Assembly: GCF_014646515.1 (NCBI RefSeq)
Contig: NZ_BMNK01000002.1
Span: 703,343-767,342 of the forward strand
Reading direction: 5' to 3'
DNA from: Nonomuraea glycinis
GTDB lineage: Bacteria; Actinomycetota; Actinomycetes; Streptosporangiales; Streptosporangiaceae
DNA: 64,000 nt
The position numbers and the translations under genes are program-made. The stretch's first letter is position 1. Each line of letters starts with the position of its first letter. Below are positions 54,704-63,704 of the stretch, piece after piece. Under the pieces are notes generated by a model that made no database searches, had not been told where the DNA came from, and saw only the letters and a program-made list of their open reading frames with translations.

Positions 54704-56491
54704 CTATGCCCGGAACTCCAGGCCCTCGAACGTGCCGGACTCGCGCCAGCGGTCGAGGTGGGCGAAGTACGCCATCGCGCCGTGCGGGTGCCCGACCAGG
54801 AGCCGGGTCGCCGGTCCGGGCGCGTGGCCCTCGTTGTTGTAGTAGCCGGGAGTGCAGTCCGGCGACCCCAGGATGCGGCCCGCCCCCGACCTGAGCAGCT
54901 CGACCCACGCCTCCTCGGCCTGCTCGGAGACCTCGACCTCGCGGTAGCCGTGGGCGAGGGCGTGTTCGACGACGGCGGCGATGGTCCGGCCCGACTCCGT
55001 GAGGTTGTGCGGGATGTTGGAGATGAGGTTCGCGCCCTGCGCCTGCTGCACCAGGAAGGCGTTGGGGAAGCCGTGGGCGTGGATGCCGTGCAGGCTGCGC
55101 ATCCCCTCGGCCCAGTGCTCGGAGAGCCTGACGCCGTCGCGCCCGGTCAGGTCGAAGCCGGCCCGCCGCGTCCAGGTGGTGCCGACCTCGAAGCCGGAGG
55201 CGTAGATGACGCAGTCGACTTCGTACTCCCGGCCGGCGGCGACCACCCCGGTCTCGGTGAGGCGCTGCACGCCCTTGCCGTCGGTGTCGACGAGGTGCGT
55301 GCCCGGCAGGTTGAACGCCTGCAGATACTCGTCGTGGAAGCACGGCCGCTTGCACAGCTGGCGATACCACGCCTTGAGCCGCTGGGCGGTCTCCGGATCG
55401 GAGACGACCGCGTCGACCCGGGCGCGGATCTCCGCCATCTTCTCGAAGTCGCAGTCCTCGAAGGCCGCGAGCATCCGCTCCAGGCTCCGCTCCTCACGGG
55501 GCAGCGCCTGGATCTTCGCGCGGACCCGGCCGGCGATGTCGGTCCAGCCGTCCATCACCAGGTCCTCGTCGGGCATCGCGCCGCTCTGGTTGGCGGCGAA
55601 GTTCGTCAGCCAGCGCTGCTGCCAGCCGGGCTGGGCGATCTCCGCGAACCACTGCGGGTCGGTCGGCCGGTTGTCCCGCACGTCCACGGACGACGGCGTG
55701 CGCTGGAAGACGTACAGCTCCGCGCACGCCCGCGCCAGATGCGGCACCGCCTGTACGGCCGTCGCGCCGGTGCCGATGATGGCGACCCGCTTGCCGGCCA
55801 GCCTGTCCAGGGGCGCGCCGGAGGGGTCGCCGCCGGTGTAGGCGTAGTCCCACCGGCTGGTGTGGAAGGAGTGCCCGCGGAAGGACTCGATGCCCGGGAT
55901 GCCGGGCAGCTTCGGCACGTGCAGCGGGCCGATGCCCAGGGCGACGAACGTGGCGGTGAAGTCGTCGCCCCGGTCCGTGCGGATGCGCCAGCGGGATCGG
56001 CTCTCGTCCCAGCGCAGGTCCTGGACCTCGGTGTGGAACAGCGCGTGGTCGTACAGGCCGTACCGCTCGCCGATGCGGCGGCAGTGCTCCAGGATCTCGG
56101 GGCCGTGCGCGTACTTCTCCGTCGGCATGTGCCCGGTCTCTTCGAGCAGCGGCATGTAGACGTACGACGCGGTGTCGCACTGCGCGCCCGGGTAGCGGTT
56201 CCAGTACCAGGTGCCGCCGAAGTCGCCGCCCTTGTCGATGACGCGCACGTCGTCGACCCCGGCCTCCTTCAGCCGCGCGCCGGTGACCAGGCCGGCGAAG
56301 CCGCCGCCGACGAACGCGACGGTGACGTGGTCGGTCCTGGGCTCGCGCTCGGTCCTGGGGGTGTACGGGTCGTCGAGGTAGGACGCCAGCCGGCCGGTCA
56401 GCCGGAGGTACTGGTCGTTGCCGTCGGGGCGGAGTCGTTTGTCGCGCTCTTCCCGGTATTTCCGGCGCAGCGTCTCTTTGTCGACAGACAT
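54704..56491 (-). CDS. Flavin monooxygenase, Baeyer-Villiger type
   Basis: 595 aa from ATG 56491. N-terminal helix, then the FAD motif VAFVGGGFAGLVTGARLKEA (about 57-76), DFGGTWYWNRYPGAQCD (about 88-104, typical of BVMOs), the fingerprint FRGHSFHTSRWDY (about 202-214) and the NADPH motif VAIIGTGATAVQAVPHLA (about 232-249). Type-I Baeyer-Villiger monooxygenases insert an oxygen next to a ketone using FAD and NADPH. The fingerprint ends in W-D rather than W-P, as in many cyclohexanone/phenylacetone-type enzymes. Substrate unknown. Confidence 0.92.
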   Translation of the reverse strand: MSVDKETLRRKYREERDKRLRPDGNDQYLRLTGRLASYLDDPYTPRTEREPRTDHVTVAFVGGGFAGLVTGARLKEAGVDDVRVIDKGGDFGGTWYWNRYPGAQCDTASYVYMPLLEETGHMPTEKYAHGPEILEHCRRIGERYGLYDHALFHTEVQDLRWDESRSRWRIRTDRGDDFTATFVALGIGPLHVPKLPGIPGIESFRGHSFHTSRWDYAYTGGDPSGAPLDRLAGKRVAIIGTGATAVQAVPHLARACAELYVFQRTPSSVDVRDNRPTDPQWFAEIAQPGWQQRWLTNFAANQSGAMPDEDLVMDGWTDIAGRVRAKIQALPREERSLERMLAAFEDCDFEKMAEIRARVDAVVSDPETAQRLKAWYRQLCKRPCFHDEYLQAFNLPGTHLVDTDGKGVQRLTETGVVAAGREYEVDCVIYASGFEVGTTWTRRAGFDLTGRDGVRLSEHWAEGMRSLHGIHAHGFPNAFLVQQAQGANLISNIPHNLTESGRTIAAVVEHALAHGYREVEVSEQAEEAWVELLRSGAGRILGSPDCTPGYYNNEGHAPGPATRLLVGHPHGAMAYFAHLDRWRESGTFEGLEFRA

Positions 56492-56679
56492 GCCTGCTCC
56501 CGATCCGGAGATCATCTGCCTGCTAGGGGCAGGCATTCGGGCCATCGCCTGGACGAGGAGGCCACGCCTGAGGCCGCCCCGACGTCGGCGAGAGTAGCAC
56601 GTTGTGCCAGCATGTCTTGACTCATGCCGTTAAGGTGCGTGGGGTTGAACCCCCGGTCCCCTCAGGAGTCGCCCCCGTC

Positions 56680-57864
56680 ATGCCGAACGCAGCACCTCCC
56701 CGCGAAGGCGATCCCGAGTACGGCCGATCCCTGGCGGAGGCGGGCCGCCACACGGGCGCGGCCCTGCAGCGACTGGCGCTGGCCACGGCCACGGCCCTGG
56801 CCGCCGCCCACCAGACGGGCACCGTGCACGGGGACGTCAACCCCGCCAACATCCTCCTCATCGGCGACGACCCCCACCTCACCGGCTTCAACCCCACCCG
56901 CCTCCCCGACACCTCGGCAACGGACAACAGCGGCAGCGGCGGGAGCAGCAGCGGCACCGGCAGCGGCGGCAGTGGCGGTGGTGACGGCAGCACGCCTGCC
57001 TACTTAGCCCCTGAGCAGCTCGCGGGCTTGGACGTGGGGTCGGCCGCCGACGTTTTCGCGTGGGGGTGTGTCATCGCCTCGGCGGCCACGGGTACGCCGC
57101 CGTTCGGCGACGACTCCGTGCCGGCCGTCACCGGCCGCATCAGGTACGCCGAGCCGTGGCTGGGCGACCTGCCCGAGCCGCTGCGTTCGATCGTGCTCGA
57201 CTGCCTGGCCAAGGACCCGGCCGACCGCCCGGCCATGCGAGAGGTGCTGACGCGGCTCGCCGCCGGGCCGCAGCCGGTCCGCCGGCCCGTGCGAGCCCCG
57301 CTGCTCGCCGTGACCGCCGCCGCCGTCGCGCTGGCCGTGGCCGTCGCGGCCCTCTGGGACCTGCCCGTGACCGGCGGGCCGAGCACCCCGGAGATCGTCG
57401 CGCACGCCGGCGAATCGCCGAGCGCCCCACGGGAGACGGCCTGGGACGAGACGATCGCGACCAGGCGCGCGACCCGCCGCCCGAAATCGAGAACCACCCG
57501 CCCCACCACGCGATCACGCCCCACGACGACCTATGGCCCCACCAGGGCGTCGTTCTCTCTGGCTCACCTGCGGGTCCGGGGCTCCTCCAAGGTCGACCAC
57601 GGTGGCGTGACCTGCTACACGGGATCGATGATCTTCGGCGTCGGGATCGCCACGACGAGGCCGGCCGCGCCGTACTCCTATCAGTGGATCCAGGACGGGA
57701 AGGTCGTCGAGAGCGGGTCGTCGCGGATGCCGTCGGGCAGCCGCAGCGACTACGTGGCCGCCAGGAGGATGCGGCCGCGGGACGGCAGGCACCGGGTCAC
57801 GTTCAGGATCACCTCGCCGGTCGCCAGGACCGAGTCCGTCACGTTCGCCATGTGCCGGCCGTGA
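56680..57864 (+). CDS. Degenerate kinase (pseudokinase), N-lobe missing
   Basis: 394 aa from ATG 56680 (AGGAG 11 bases upstream); the frame is open to 56602 but no glycine loop or beta-3 lysine is found there. The C-lobe starts at LALATATALAAAHQTGTVHG: the catalytic HRDVKPAN is HGDVNPAN, and the DFG position reads TGFN. APEQLAGLDVGSAADVFAWG is the recognisable P+1 and F-helix region, preceded by a Gly/Ser spacer. A membrane segment near 212-232, a Thr/Arg linker and an extracellular domain with two cysteines (TCYTG, MCRP) follow. Clearly not an active kinase by known rules. Confidence 0.8.
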   Translation: MPNAAPPREGDPEYGRSLAEAGRHTGAALQRLALATATALAAAHQTGTVHGDVNPANILLIGDDPHLTGFNPTRLPDTSATDNSGSGGSSSGTGSGGSGGGDGSTPAYLAPEQLAGLDVGSAADVFAWGCVIASAATGTPPFGDDSVPAVTGRIRYAEPWLGDLPEPLRSIVLDCLAKDPADRPAMREVLTRLAAGPQPVRRPVRAPLLAVTAAAVALAVAVAALWDLPVTGGPSTPEIVAHAGESPSAPRETAWDETIATRRATRRPKSRTTRPTTRSRPTTTYGPTRASFSLAHLRVRGSSKVDHGGVTCYTGSMIFGVGIATTRPAAPYSYQWIQDGKVVESGSSRMPSGSRSDYVAARRMRPRDGRHRVTFRITSPVARTESVTFAMCRP

Positions 57865-57867
57865 CCG

Positions 57868-58341
57868 TCAGCGGGGCTCGCGGGCCGAGAGCTCGGTGAG
57901 CGCCTGGCCGGCGCGGGCCAGCCAGTCGGCGATGACCTCCAGCTCGGCCTCCGAATAGCGGTCGTGCAGGGTGAGCATGACGTCGCGGATGCCGAGCGCG
58001 GCGCCGTCGGTGGGGATGTCACCGGACGGCTCCGCGAGGCGGACGATCACCTTGCGCCGGTCGTCGGGGTGACGGTCGCGGATCACCAGGCCACGGGCTT
58101 CCAGCCGGTCGATCAGGACCGTGACCGAGCCGGTGGCCAGCTTCATGGACTGGGAGATCTCGCCGGGCGTCATCGGCCCCTCGATCCGCAGCAGCGCGTA
58201 GCACTGGAAGTCGCTGGGATTGAGATCGACGCCGACGGACATCGCGTGCAGCAACCGGATGAGCCCGGTCGCCAGCCGCTGCCCGTCCCGCTGGATCGCC
58301 AGGTAGAGGGTCTCCCGGGACCTCCCCGGCGCGCTGTCCAT
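57868..58341 (-). CDS. MarR family regulator
   Basis: 157 aa from ATG 58341. Winged helix: LNPSDFQCYALLRIEGPMTP, GEISQSMKLATGSVTVLIDRL and GLVIRDRHPDDRRKVIVRL (wing with the conserved D-x-R). Divergent from an MMPL exporter gene, the standard arrangement for MarR-controlled efflux. The palindromic array at 58439 is the probable site. Confidence 0.93.
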   Translation of the reverse strand: MDSAPGRSRETLYLAIQRDGQRLATGLIRLLHAMSVGVDLNPSDFQCYALLRIEGPMTPGEISQSMKLATGSVTVLIDRLEARGLVIRDRHPDDRRKVIVRLAEPSGDIPTDGAALGIRDVMLTLHDRYSEAELEVIADWLARAGQALTELSAREPR

Positions 58342-58429
58342 CGTTCTCCTCACGGCTGTTCGTGGTGCACGTGATTGTAGGGGCGACTTCGGGGTAGACG
58401 CCCACTTCGCGTTTGGCGGAGGCCCTCGT

Positions 58430-58468
58430 GTGACAATGTATCTTGTTTTTCGAGATACTCGAATATCT
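58430..58468 (+). promoter_or_regulatory. MarR-operator/promoter of the MMPL gene
   Basis: TATCT (58439), AGATA (58453) and TATCT (58464) form two overlapping dyads: TATCT-N9-AGATA and AGATA-N6-TATCT. A promoter GTGACA-N18-GATACT overlaps them, so binding would block transcription. The block is unusually AT-rich for the window. Confidence 0.65.
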
Positions 58469-58489
58469 AGACACACTGGAAGGGCCAGG

Positions 58490-60754
58490 ATGACGACCGA
58501 CAACGCGGCGCGACAGCGACTGACGCCGCCACAGCAGGGACGGCGCAGCGGCAGAGTCTGGTACGGCACCGCCGTGCTCATCGCGCTGGTCTGGCTCGCC
58601 GCGGCCGGTCCCCTCGGCAGCTTCATGGGCGCGCTGACGGACGTGCAGACCAACGACTCCTCGGCGTTCCTGCCGATCGGGGCGGAGTCCAGCGAGGTGC
58701 AGGAGGCCCAGGAGGCCTTCAAGGACAGCGGCGCCATCCCGGCGATCGTCGTCTACTCCGCCACCGAGCCGATCGCCCGCGACGGCCTCGCCGCGATCGC
58801 CAAGGACGCCGAGCGGATCGGCGCGCGGCCTTGGGTCGAGGGTGCCGTCGCCGGACCCATCCCCGGCACCGAGGACCAGCGCGTCGCCCAGCTCATCGTC
58901 CCGGTGGGCGAGCAGGCCGACGTGCGCGCCGCCGTCGACGAGCTGCGGGGGCTGCTGGCCGACAGCGAGCTGCCGGACGTCACGGTGCAGGTGGCCGGCC
59001 CCGCCGCGCTCTCCAGCGACCTCGGCGCCGCCTTCGGCGGGATCGACGGGGCGCTCCTCGGCGTCGCGCTCGGCGCCGTCCTGATCATCCTCATCGCGGT
59101 CTACCGCTCGCCGCTGCTGCCCTTCGTCGTCATCATGGCCGCGATGCTGGCCCTCGTGCTGGCCGCCGCCGTCGTCTACCTGATGGCCGACGCCGGCTGG
59201 ATCCAGCTGAACGGCCAGAGCCAGGGCATTCTGTTCATCCTGGTCGTGGGCGCGTGCACCGACTACGCCCTGCTGCTGGTCGCCCGCTACCGGGAGGAGC
59301 TGTACGAGCGGGAGCGGCCGATCGAGGCCATGCGGATCGCGGTGCGCGGCACCATCGAGCCGATCCTCGCCTCCGGCGGCACCGTCATCCTCGGCGTGCT
59401 GTGCCTGCTCGCCAGCGACCTGGCCTCCAACCGCGGCCTGGGACCGGTCGCCGCGCTCGGCATCGGCGCCGCGCTGATCTCCGCGCTGACCTTCCTCCCC
59501 GCGGTCCTCCTGCTGCTCGGCCGCGCCGCCTTCTGGCCGGTCAAGCCCCGCCAGACGGCCACGACCGACGTCAGCACCACCGGCACCACCGGCCACACCG
59601 CGATCGACGTCAGCACCACCGGCACCACCGGCGACACCGCGACCGACATCGGCACCACCCGCGGCAGCGGGACCGTCGCCGGCACGACCGACGACGTCGT
59701 CCGGCGCAATCCGCTGTGGGGGCGGATCGCCACGGCCGTCGACCGGCGGCCCCGGGTCTACTGGGCCGCGACGATCGCCCTGCTGGCCGTGGCGGCCGCG
59801 TTCGTGCCGACGTTCCGCGCCGAGGGCACCTCGCAGCTCGACGTGTTCCGTACCGAGGTCGAGTCGGTCCAAGGCCAGCGGACGCTGGAGCGCGGCTTCG
59901 GCTCCAGCGGCTCGACCACCCCCGCCATCATCGTCACCGACGCGGACCAGGTGGACGCGGTGACCGCCGCCGCCAAGAGCGTCCCAGGGGTGACCGAGGT
60001 GACCCCCGTCGGCGACGGCGGGACCGGCCGGCCGACGGGCGAAGCCAAGATCGTGGACGGGCGGGCACTCCTGCACGCCACGCTCTCCCAGCCCGCCGAG
60101 TCCGCCGCCGCGGTGGACATCGTCCGCGACCTGCGCGCCGCCGTGCACGCCGTCCCCGACGCCGGCGCGCTGGTCGGCGGGGCCGCCGCGATCACCCTGG
60201 ACACCCTCGACACCTCATCGCGCGACCTGCGGGTGGTCATCCCGCTGGTCCTGCTGGTGGTGCTGCTCGTGCTCATCGTGCTGCTGCGGTCCCTGGTCGC
60301 TCCGCTGCTGCTCATCGCCACCACCGTGCTGTCGTTCGGCTCGGCGCTGGGCGTGGGCGCGCTGGTCTTCAACCACGTGCTCGACCTGCCCGGCGCGGAT
60401 CCGGTGGTGCCGCTGTTCGCGTTCGTGTTCCTGGTCGCGCTGGGCATCGACTACAACATCTTCCTGATGACCCGCGCGCGGGAGGAGACCGTACGGCACG
60501 GCGAACGCGAGGGCATGCTGCGCGCCCTCACCCTGACGGGCGGCGTCATCACCTCGGCGGGCGTGGTCCTGGCCGCGACGTTCGCCGCCCTGGCCGTGCT
60601 GCCGCTGCTGTTCCTGCTCCAGCTCGCCTTCCTGGTGGCGTTCGGCGTGCTGCTCGACGCGCTGATCGTCCGCTCGCTGCTGGTCCCGGCGCTGGCGCTG
60701 GACCTCGGCCGGTGGATGTGGTGGCCCGGCAAGCTCGCTCGCCGCAAGCCCTGA
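58490..60754 (+). CDS. MMPL/RND-type exporter
   Basis: 754 aa from ATG 58490. Twelve membrane segments in two halves: one helix (WYGTAVLIALVWLAAAGPLG), an external domain of about 140 residues, five helices with GACTDYALLLVARYREEL, then the second half with VFLVALGIDYNIFLMTRARE. The G-x-D-Y motifs in helices 4 and 10 carry the proton-relay Asp-Tyr pairs. A cytoplasmic insertion between the halves contains a duplicated Thr/Gly repeat (DVSTTGTTG twice). Exports lipids or drugs by proton motive force; regulated by the divergent MarR gene. Confidence 0.93.
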   Translation: MTTDNAARQRLTPPQQGRRSGRVWYGTAVLIALVWLAAAGPLGSFMGALTDVQTNDSSAFLPIGAESSEVQEAQEAFKDSGAIPAIVVYSATEPIARDGLAAIAKDAERIGARPWVEGAVAGPIPGTEDQRVAQLIVPVGEQADVRAAVDELRGLLADSELPDVTVQVAGPAALSSDLGAAFGGIDGALLGVALGAVLIILIAVYRSPLLPFVVIMAAMLALVLAAAVVYLMADAGWIQLNGQSQGILFILVVGACTDYALLLVARYREELYERERPIEAMRIAVRGTIEPILASGGTVILGVLCLLASDLASNRGLGPVAALGIGAALISALTFLPAVLLLLGRAAFWPVKPRQTATTDVSTTGTTGHTAIDVSTTGTTGDTATDIGTTRGSGTVAGTTDDVVRRNPLWGRIATAVDRRPRVYWAATIALLAVAAAFVPTFRAEGTSQLDVFRTEVESVQGQRTLERGFGSSGSTTPAIIVTDADQVDAVTAAAKSVPGVTEVTPVGDGGTGRPTGEAKIVDGRALLHATLSQPAESAAAVDIVRDLRAAVHAVPDAGALVGGAAAITLDTLDTSSRDLRVVIPLVLLVVLLVLIVLLRSLVAPLLLIATTVLSFGSALGVGALVFNHVLDLPGADPVVPLFAFVFLVALGIDYNIFLMTRAREETVRHGEREGMLRALTLTGGVITSAGVVLAATFAALAVLPLLFLLQLAFLVAFGVLLDALIVRSLLVPALALDLGRWMWWPGKLARRKP
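59571..59650. repeat. In-frame tandem repeat in the MMPL gene
   Basis: GACGTCAGCACCACCGGCAC plus CACCGGC(C/G)ACACCGCGA occurs twice, 39 nt apart, encoding DVSTTGTTG(H/D)TA twice in the cytoplasmic loop. Confidence 0.8.
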
Positions 60755-60757
60755 GGA

Positions 60758-61957
60758 TCACAGGGGCGCCTGCTCCTGGCGGAACAGGCGCCGGACACCT
60801 GCGGCCACCCAGATCGTGGCCAGCGCCGCGTAGAGCGTCAGCATCGCGGGGCCCAAGGAGTCCAGGGCCACCGCGGCGGCGATGGCCATGCCCAGCAGGC
60901 CGGTCCAGCCGTACAGGACGGCCCGCGCGCGCGGCGAGCCGGTGTGCGCGGCCTCCTGTACGGGCGTGACCAGGGCCATGACGGCCACGCCGCCGGTGCC
61001 GAGCACGTCCTGGCCGAGCGTGATCCCGAGGGCGAGCAGCGCCGCGCCCACGACCGGCAGGCCGCAGCACAGCAGGGCCACTCGCGACTCGGCCTCCTCG
61101 AACAGCAGGCGGGTGGCCTTGGCGCGGGCCAGTCGCAGCGTCGTCCACGACTCGGCGATCCACGCTGCCCAGTGCAGCAGCGCGATGAGGACGAAGACCA
61201 CGATGACCGGCGGCACGGCGGGCAGCAGGAACACCAGCCACCAGCCGCCACGGAACCTGCTCTGCAACCGCGCCAGCCACCGGTAGAGCGGGTTGCGCTG
61301 CCGCAGCGCCGACACCAGCAGATCCCTGGCCTGGTCGTAGCCGGGATCGAGGCGGAGCACCTCGCGGAAGGCGTCGGCCGCCTCGCGCGGATCGCCGAAG
61401 GCCAGTGCCGCCCGGCCGTACACCAGGTGCGCGGTGGCGCTGTCCGGGTCCAGGCGTACGGCCTGCGCGGCGGCGGCCTGGGCCGGCGCGGCCTCGCCCA
61501 GCGCGACGAGGGCCAGCGCCAGCAGGCTGGCCGGCTCGGCCGCGTTCGGATCGATGGCCAGGCCACGGCGCGCCGCGTCCGCCATCTCGGGCCAGCGGCC
61601 CGCCAGCATGTGCGTACGGGACAGCAGCGTCCAGGTCGGCACGTACTCGGGCGAGAGCGCCAGCGACGCCTGGACGGCGGCCATCGCCAGATCGAGCCGG
61701 CGCCCGCGATAGTGCACGTGCCCGGCCACATAGTGCGGGAACCAGTGGTCGGGCGCCAGGCGCACCGCCTCGTGCGCCTCGGTGACCGCGTCGGCCGTGC
61801 CGCCCTGCTCCAGGAGGGCGAGGGCCAGGAAGGAGTGCCCGGCGCTGTGCTCCGGGTTCTGCGCGAGCAGGCCGCGCAGCTCGCGCTCCGCCTCGGCCGG
61901 GCGGCGCAACTCCAGCAGCGCCCGCGCCCGGTCGATCGCGTCGGAGACGGCTACCAC
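60758..61957 (-). CDS. TPR protein with C-terminal membrane helices
   Basis: 399 aa from GTG 61957, overlapping the preceding AAA+ stop by seven bases. Residues 1-190 form about five tetratricopeptide repeats (AEHSAGHSFLALALLEQGGT-like units; AEPASLLALALVALGEAAPA; ATAHLVYGRAALAFGDPREA). From about 232 there are four to five membrane segments (WWLVFLLPAVPPVIVVFVLI, LLCCGLPVVGAALLALGI). A scaffold that recruits a partner to the membrane; the AAA+ ATPase encoded just upstream, which also carries TPRs, is the obvious candidate. Confidence 0.82.
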   Translation of the reverse strand: MVAVSDAIDRARALLELRRPAEAERELRGLLAQNPEHSAGHSFLALALLEQGGTADAVTEAHEAVRLAPDHWFPHYVAGHVHYRGRRLDLAMAAVQASLALSPEYVPTWTLLSRTHMLAGRWPEMADAARRGLAIDPNAAEPASLLALALVALGEAAPAQAAAAQAVRLDPDSATAHLVYGRAALAFGDPREAADAFREVLRLDPGYDQARDLLVSALRQRNPLYRWLARLQSRFRGGWWLVFLLPAVPPVIVVFVLIALLHWAAWIAESWTTLRLARAKATRLLFEEAESRVALLCCGLPVVGAALLALGITLGQDVLGTGGVAVMALVTPVQEAAHTGSPRARAVLYGWTGLLGMAIAAAVALDSLGPAMLTLYAALATIWVAAGVRRLFRQEQAPL

Positions 61958-63468
61958 TTGCCTTTGCCGCCCTTGATCCAGGGCATCAGCTCGTCCCAGG
62001 CGCCGGAGTCGTTGGCGTGCATCACGTAGTTGCGCGCGGTCCCGAACCACTCGCGTACGGAGGTGGGCCGGGCGGCCTGGGCCGCGGCCAGCAGGTCGGG
62101 CGTCTCCAGCGGGATGGCGCGGCCCGCGCTGATGGACTGGTGCAGCTTGGCCTCCACCGCGCGGTCCACCACGCCCTTGAGGTCCGCGCCGACGAAGTGC
62201 TCGGTGACCCGGGCCACCGCGTCGAAGTCCATCTCCGCCAGCGGCTTGTCGCGGCAGAGGATGCGCAGGATGGCCGCACGGGCCGAGGCGTCCGGCGGCG
62301 GTACGAACACCAACTGGTCGAACCGGCCGGGACGGCGGAACGCGACGTCGATGTACCAGGGGGCGTTCGTGGCGGCCAGCACCAGGACGCCCTCGTTGGC
62401 GTTCTGGTCCACCCCGTCGAGCTCGGCCAGGAACTGGTTGACGAGCTGCCGGTTGTGCGCCTGGCGCATGTCGGAGCGGCGGGCGGCCAGCGCGTCGACC
62501 TCGTCGAAGAACAGCACGCACGGCCGGTTGCGGCGGGCCATCTCGAAGGTGGAGCGCAGGTTGCGCTCGCTGGAGCCGATGTACATGTCGAGGATGTCGG
62601 CCAGCCCGACGTTCACGAACGACGCGCCGAGCTCGCCCGCGGCGGCCCTGGCCAGGTGCGTCTTGCCGCCGCCCGGCGGCCCGTACAGCAGCACGCCGCC
62701 ACCGGCGCGCTTGCCGAACGCGGCGAACAGCTCCGGCTGCTGGACCGGCAGCAGCAGCTTGACCCGCAGCGCCTCCTTGACCGCTTCCATGCCGGCCACG
62801 TCGGCGAACGTCGTGCCCGAGCGCTCCACCTCCGCGTTCGCCCTGTCGGGCGGCGCGGGCCGCTGCGCGCCGGTCCCGTACGCCGGGGCAGGCGGCGCGG
62901 AGGGTGTGTACGGCGAAGCCGACGATGCCGACGGCGCCGGTGTCGCGTACGGCGAAGCCGACGGCGCCGGTGTCGTGTAGGGAGGCGCCGGTGTCGCGTA
63001 CGGCGAGGGCGACGGCGCCGGTGTCGTGTAGGCGGCCGGGTGGGCGGGAGCCGACGGTGTGACCGGAGGAGCCGCCAGCCTGGTGGCCAGGGCCGCGTCG
63101 GCGACGGACGGATCGCGGGAGACCGCCTCGTGGTAGCGGTAGGCCGCGGCGGCCACGTCACCCTCGGCGAGCAGCGCCCGCGCCGCGATGACGCCCATCG
63201 GCGGCGGATAGCCGGGCGTGACCAGGAACGGCTCGAGCGCCGCCAGCGCGGCTCCGTGCGCGCTCTGCCTGACGAACGCCTCCGCCAGCCCCATCGTGAT
63301 GTTCACGTCCTTGGGGGCGAGCACCAGGGCGGCGCGGAACTCGGCCTCGGCCTCGGCCAGGTAGCCCTTGGCCAGCAGCTGGTTGGCCAGGAGCTGCCGG
63401 AGGGGGAGGTTGTCCGGAGACAGCCGGGCGGCTTCGCGGAGCGGCTGGAGGCCGGCGTCGTCGAGCAC
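61951..63468 (-). CDS. AAA+ ATPase with N-terminal TPR-like region
   Basis: 505 aa from GTG 63468. N-terminal TPR-like repeats (about 1-125: LLAKGYLAEAEAEFRAALVL, HGAALAALEPFL), a Pro/Ala/Ser/Tyr linker (about 135-200) made of repeats such as PAPSASPYATPAPS, then one AAA domain of the Cdc48/FtsH class: FADVAGMEAVKEALR, Walker A LLYGPPGGGKTHLA (about 258), Walker B CVLFFDEVDAL (about 315), sensor-1 VLAATNAPWYID and arginine-finger RRPGRFDQLVF. A remodeling ATPase; the partner TPR membrane protein is the next gene. Confidence 0.9.
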   Translation of the reverse strand: MLDDAGLQPLREAARLSPDNLPLRQLLANQLLAKGYLAEAEAEFRAALVLAPKDVNITMGLAEAFVRQSAHGAALAALEPFLVTPGYPPPMGVIAARALLAEGDVAAAAYRYHEAVSRDPSVADAALATRLAAPPVTPSAPAHPAAYTTPAPSPSPYATPAPPYTTPAPSASPYATPAPSASSASPYTPSAPPAPAYGTGAQRPAPPDRANAEVERSGTTFADVAGMEAVKEALRVKLLLPVQQPELFAAFGKRAGGGVLLYGPPGGGKTHLARAAAGELGASFVNVGLADILDMYIGSSERNLRSTFEMARRNRPCVLFFDEVDALAARRSDMRQAHNRQLVNQFLAELDGVDQNANEGVLVLAATNAPWYIDVAFRRPGRFDQLVFVPPPDASARAAILRILCRDKPLAEMDFDAVARVTEHFVGADLKGVVDRAVEAKLHQSISAGRAIPLETPDLLAAAQAARPTSVREWFGTARNYVMHANDSGAWDELMPWIKGGKGKW

Positions 63469-63484
63469 GTGTCCGGTCCTTTCT

Positions 63485-63662
63485 GTGGCAGGATTCGGTC
63501 GGTCTCAAACCAGGCAAGGCTATCGAAACCGGAAGCCCTCAGGTGCGGCTCGCGCTTCTGCCGAAACAGAGGGGCAGGGTAATGGCACCGCCGTGGTAGA
63601 TGAAAGTGCAACGGTCGTGCTGGCATGGTCGTGGCATTCCTGCCAACCGGCGTGGCAGGATT
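63485..63662. promoter_or_regulatory. Divergent region with shared GTGGCAGGATT motif
   Basis: GTGGCAGGATT occurs at 63485 and 63652, once near each of the divergent genes (AAA+ and XRE). TGGCA-TTCC-TGCCA, a 5-bp dyad, lies at 63632-63645. The stretch 63655-63705 is AT-rich. These are candidate sites for the XRE regulator. Confidence 0.4.
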
Positions 63663-63704
63663 ACCAAAGGATAGGAAATCAATTTTGCCGATATGGGAGC
63701 ACAT

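Noticed and set aside
62880-63045. Repeats as a minisatellite or CRISPR
   Set aside because: They are in-frame codons for the Pro/Ala/Ser/Tyr linker of the AAA+ protein.
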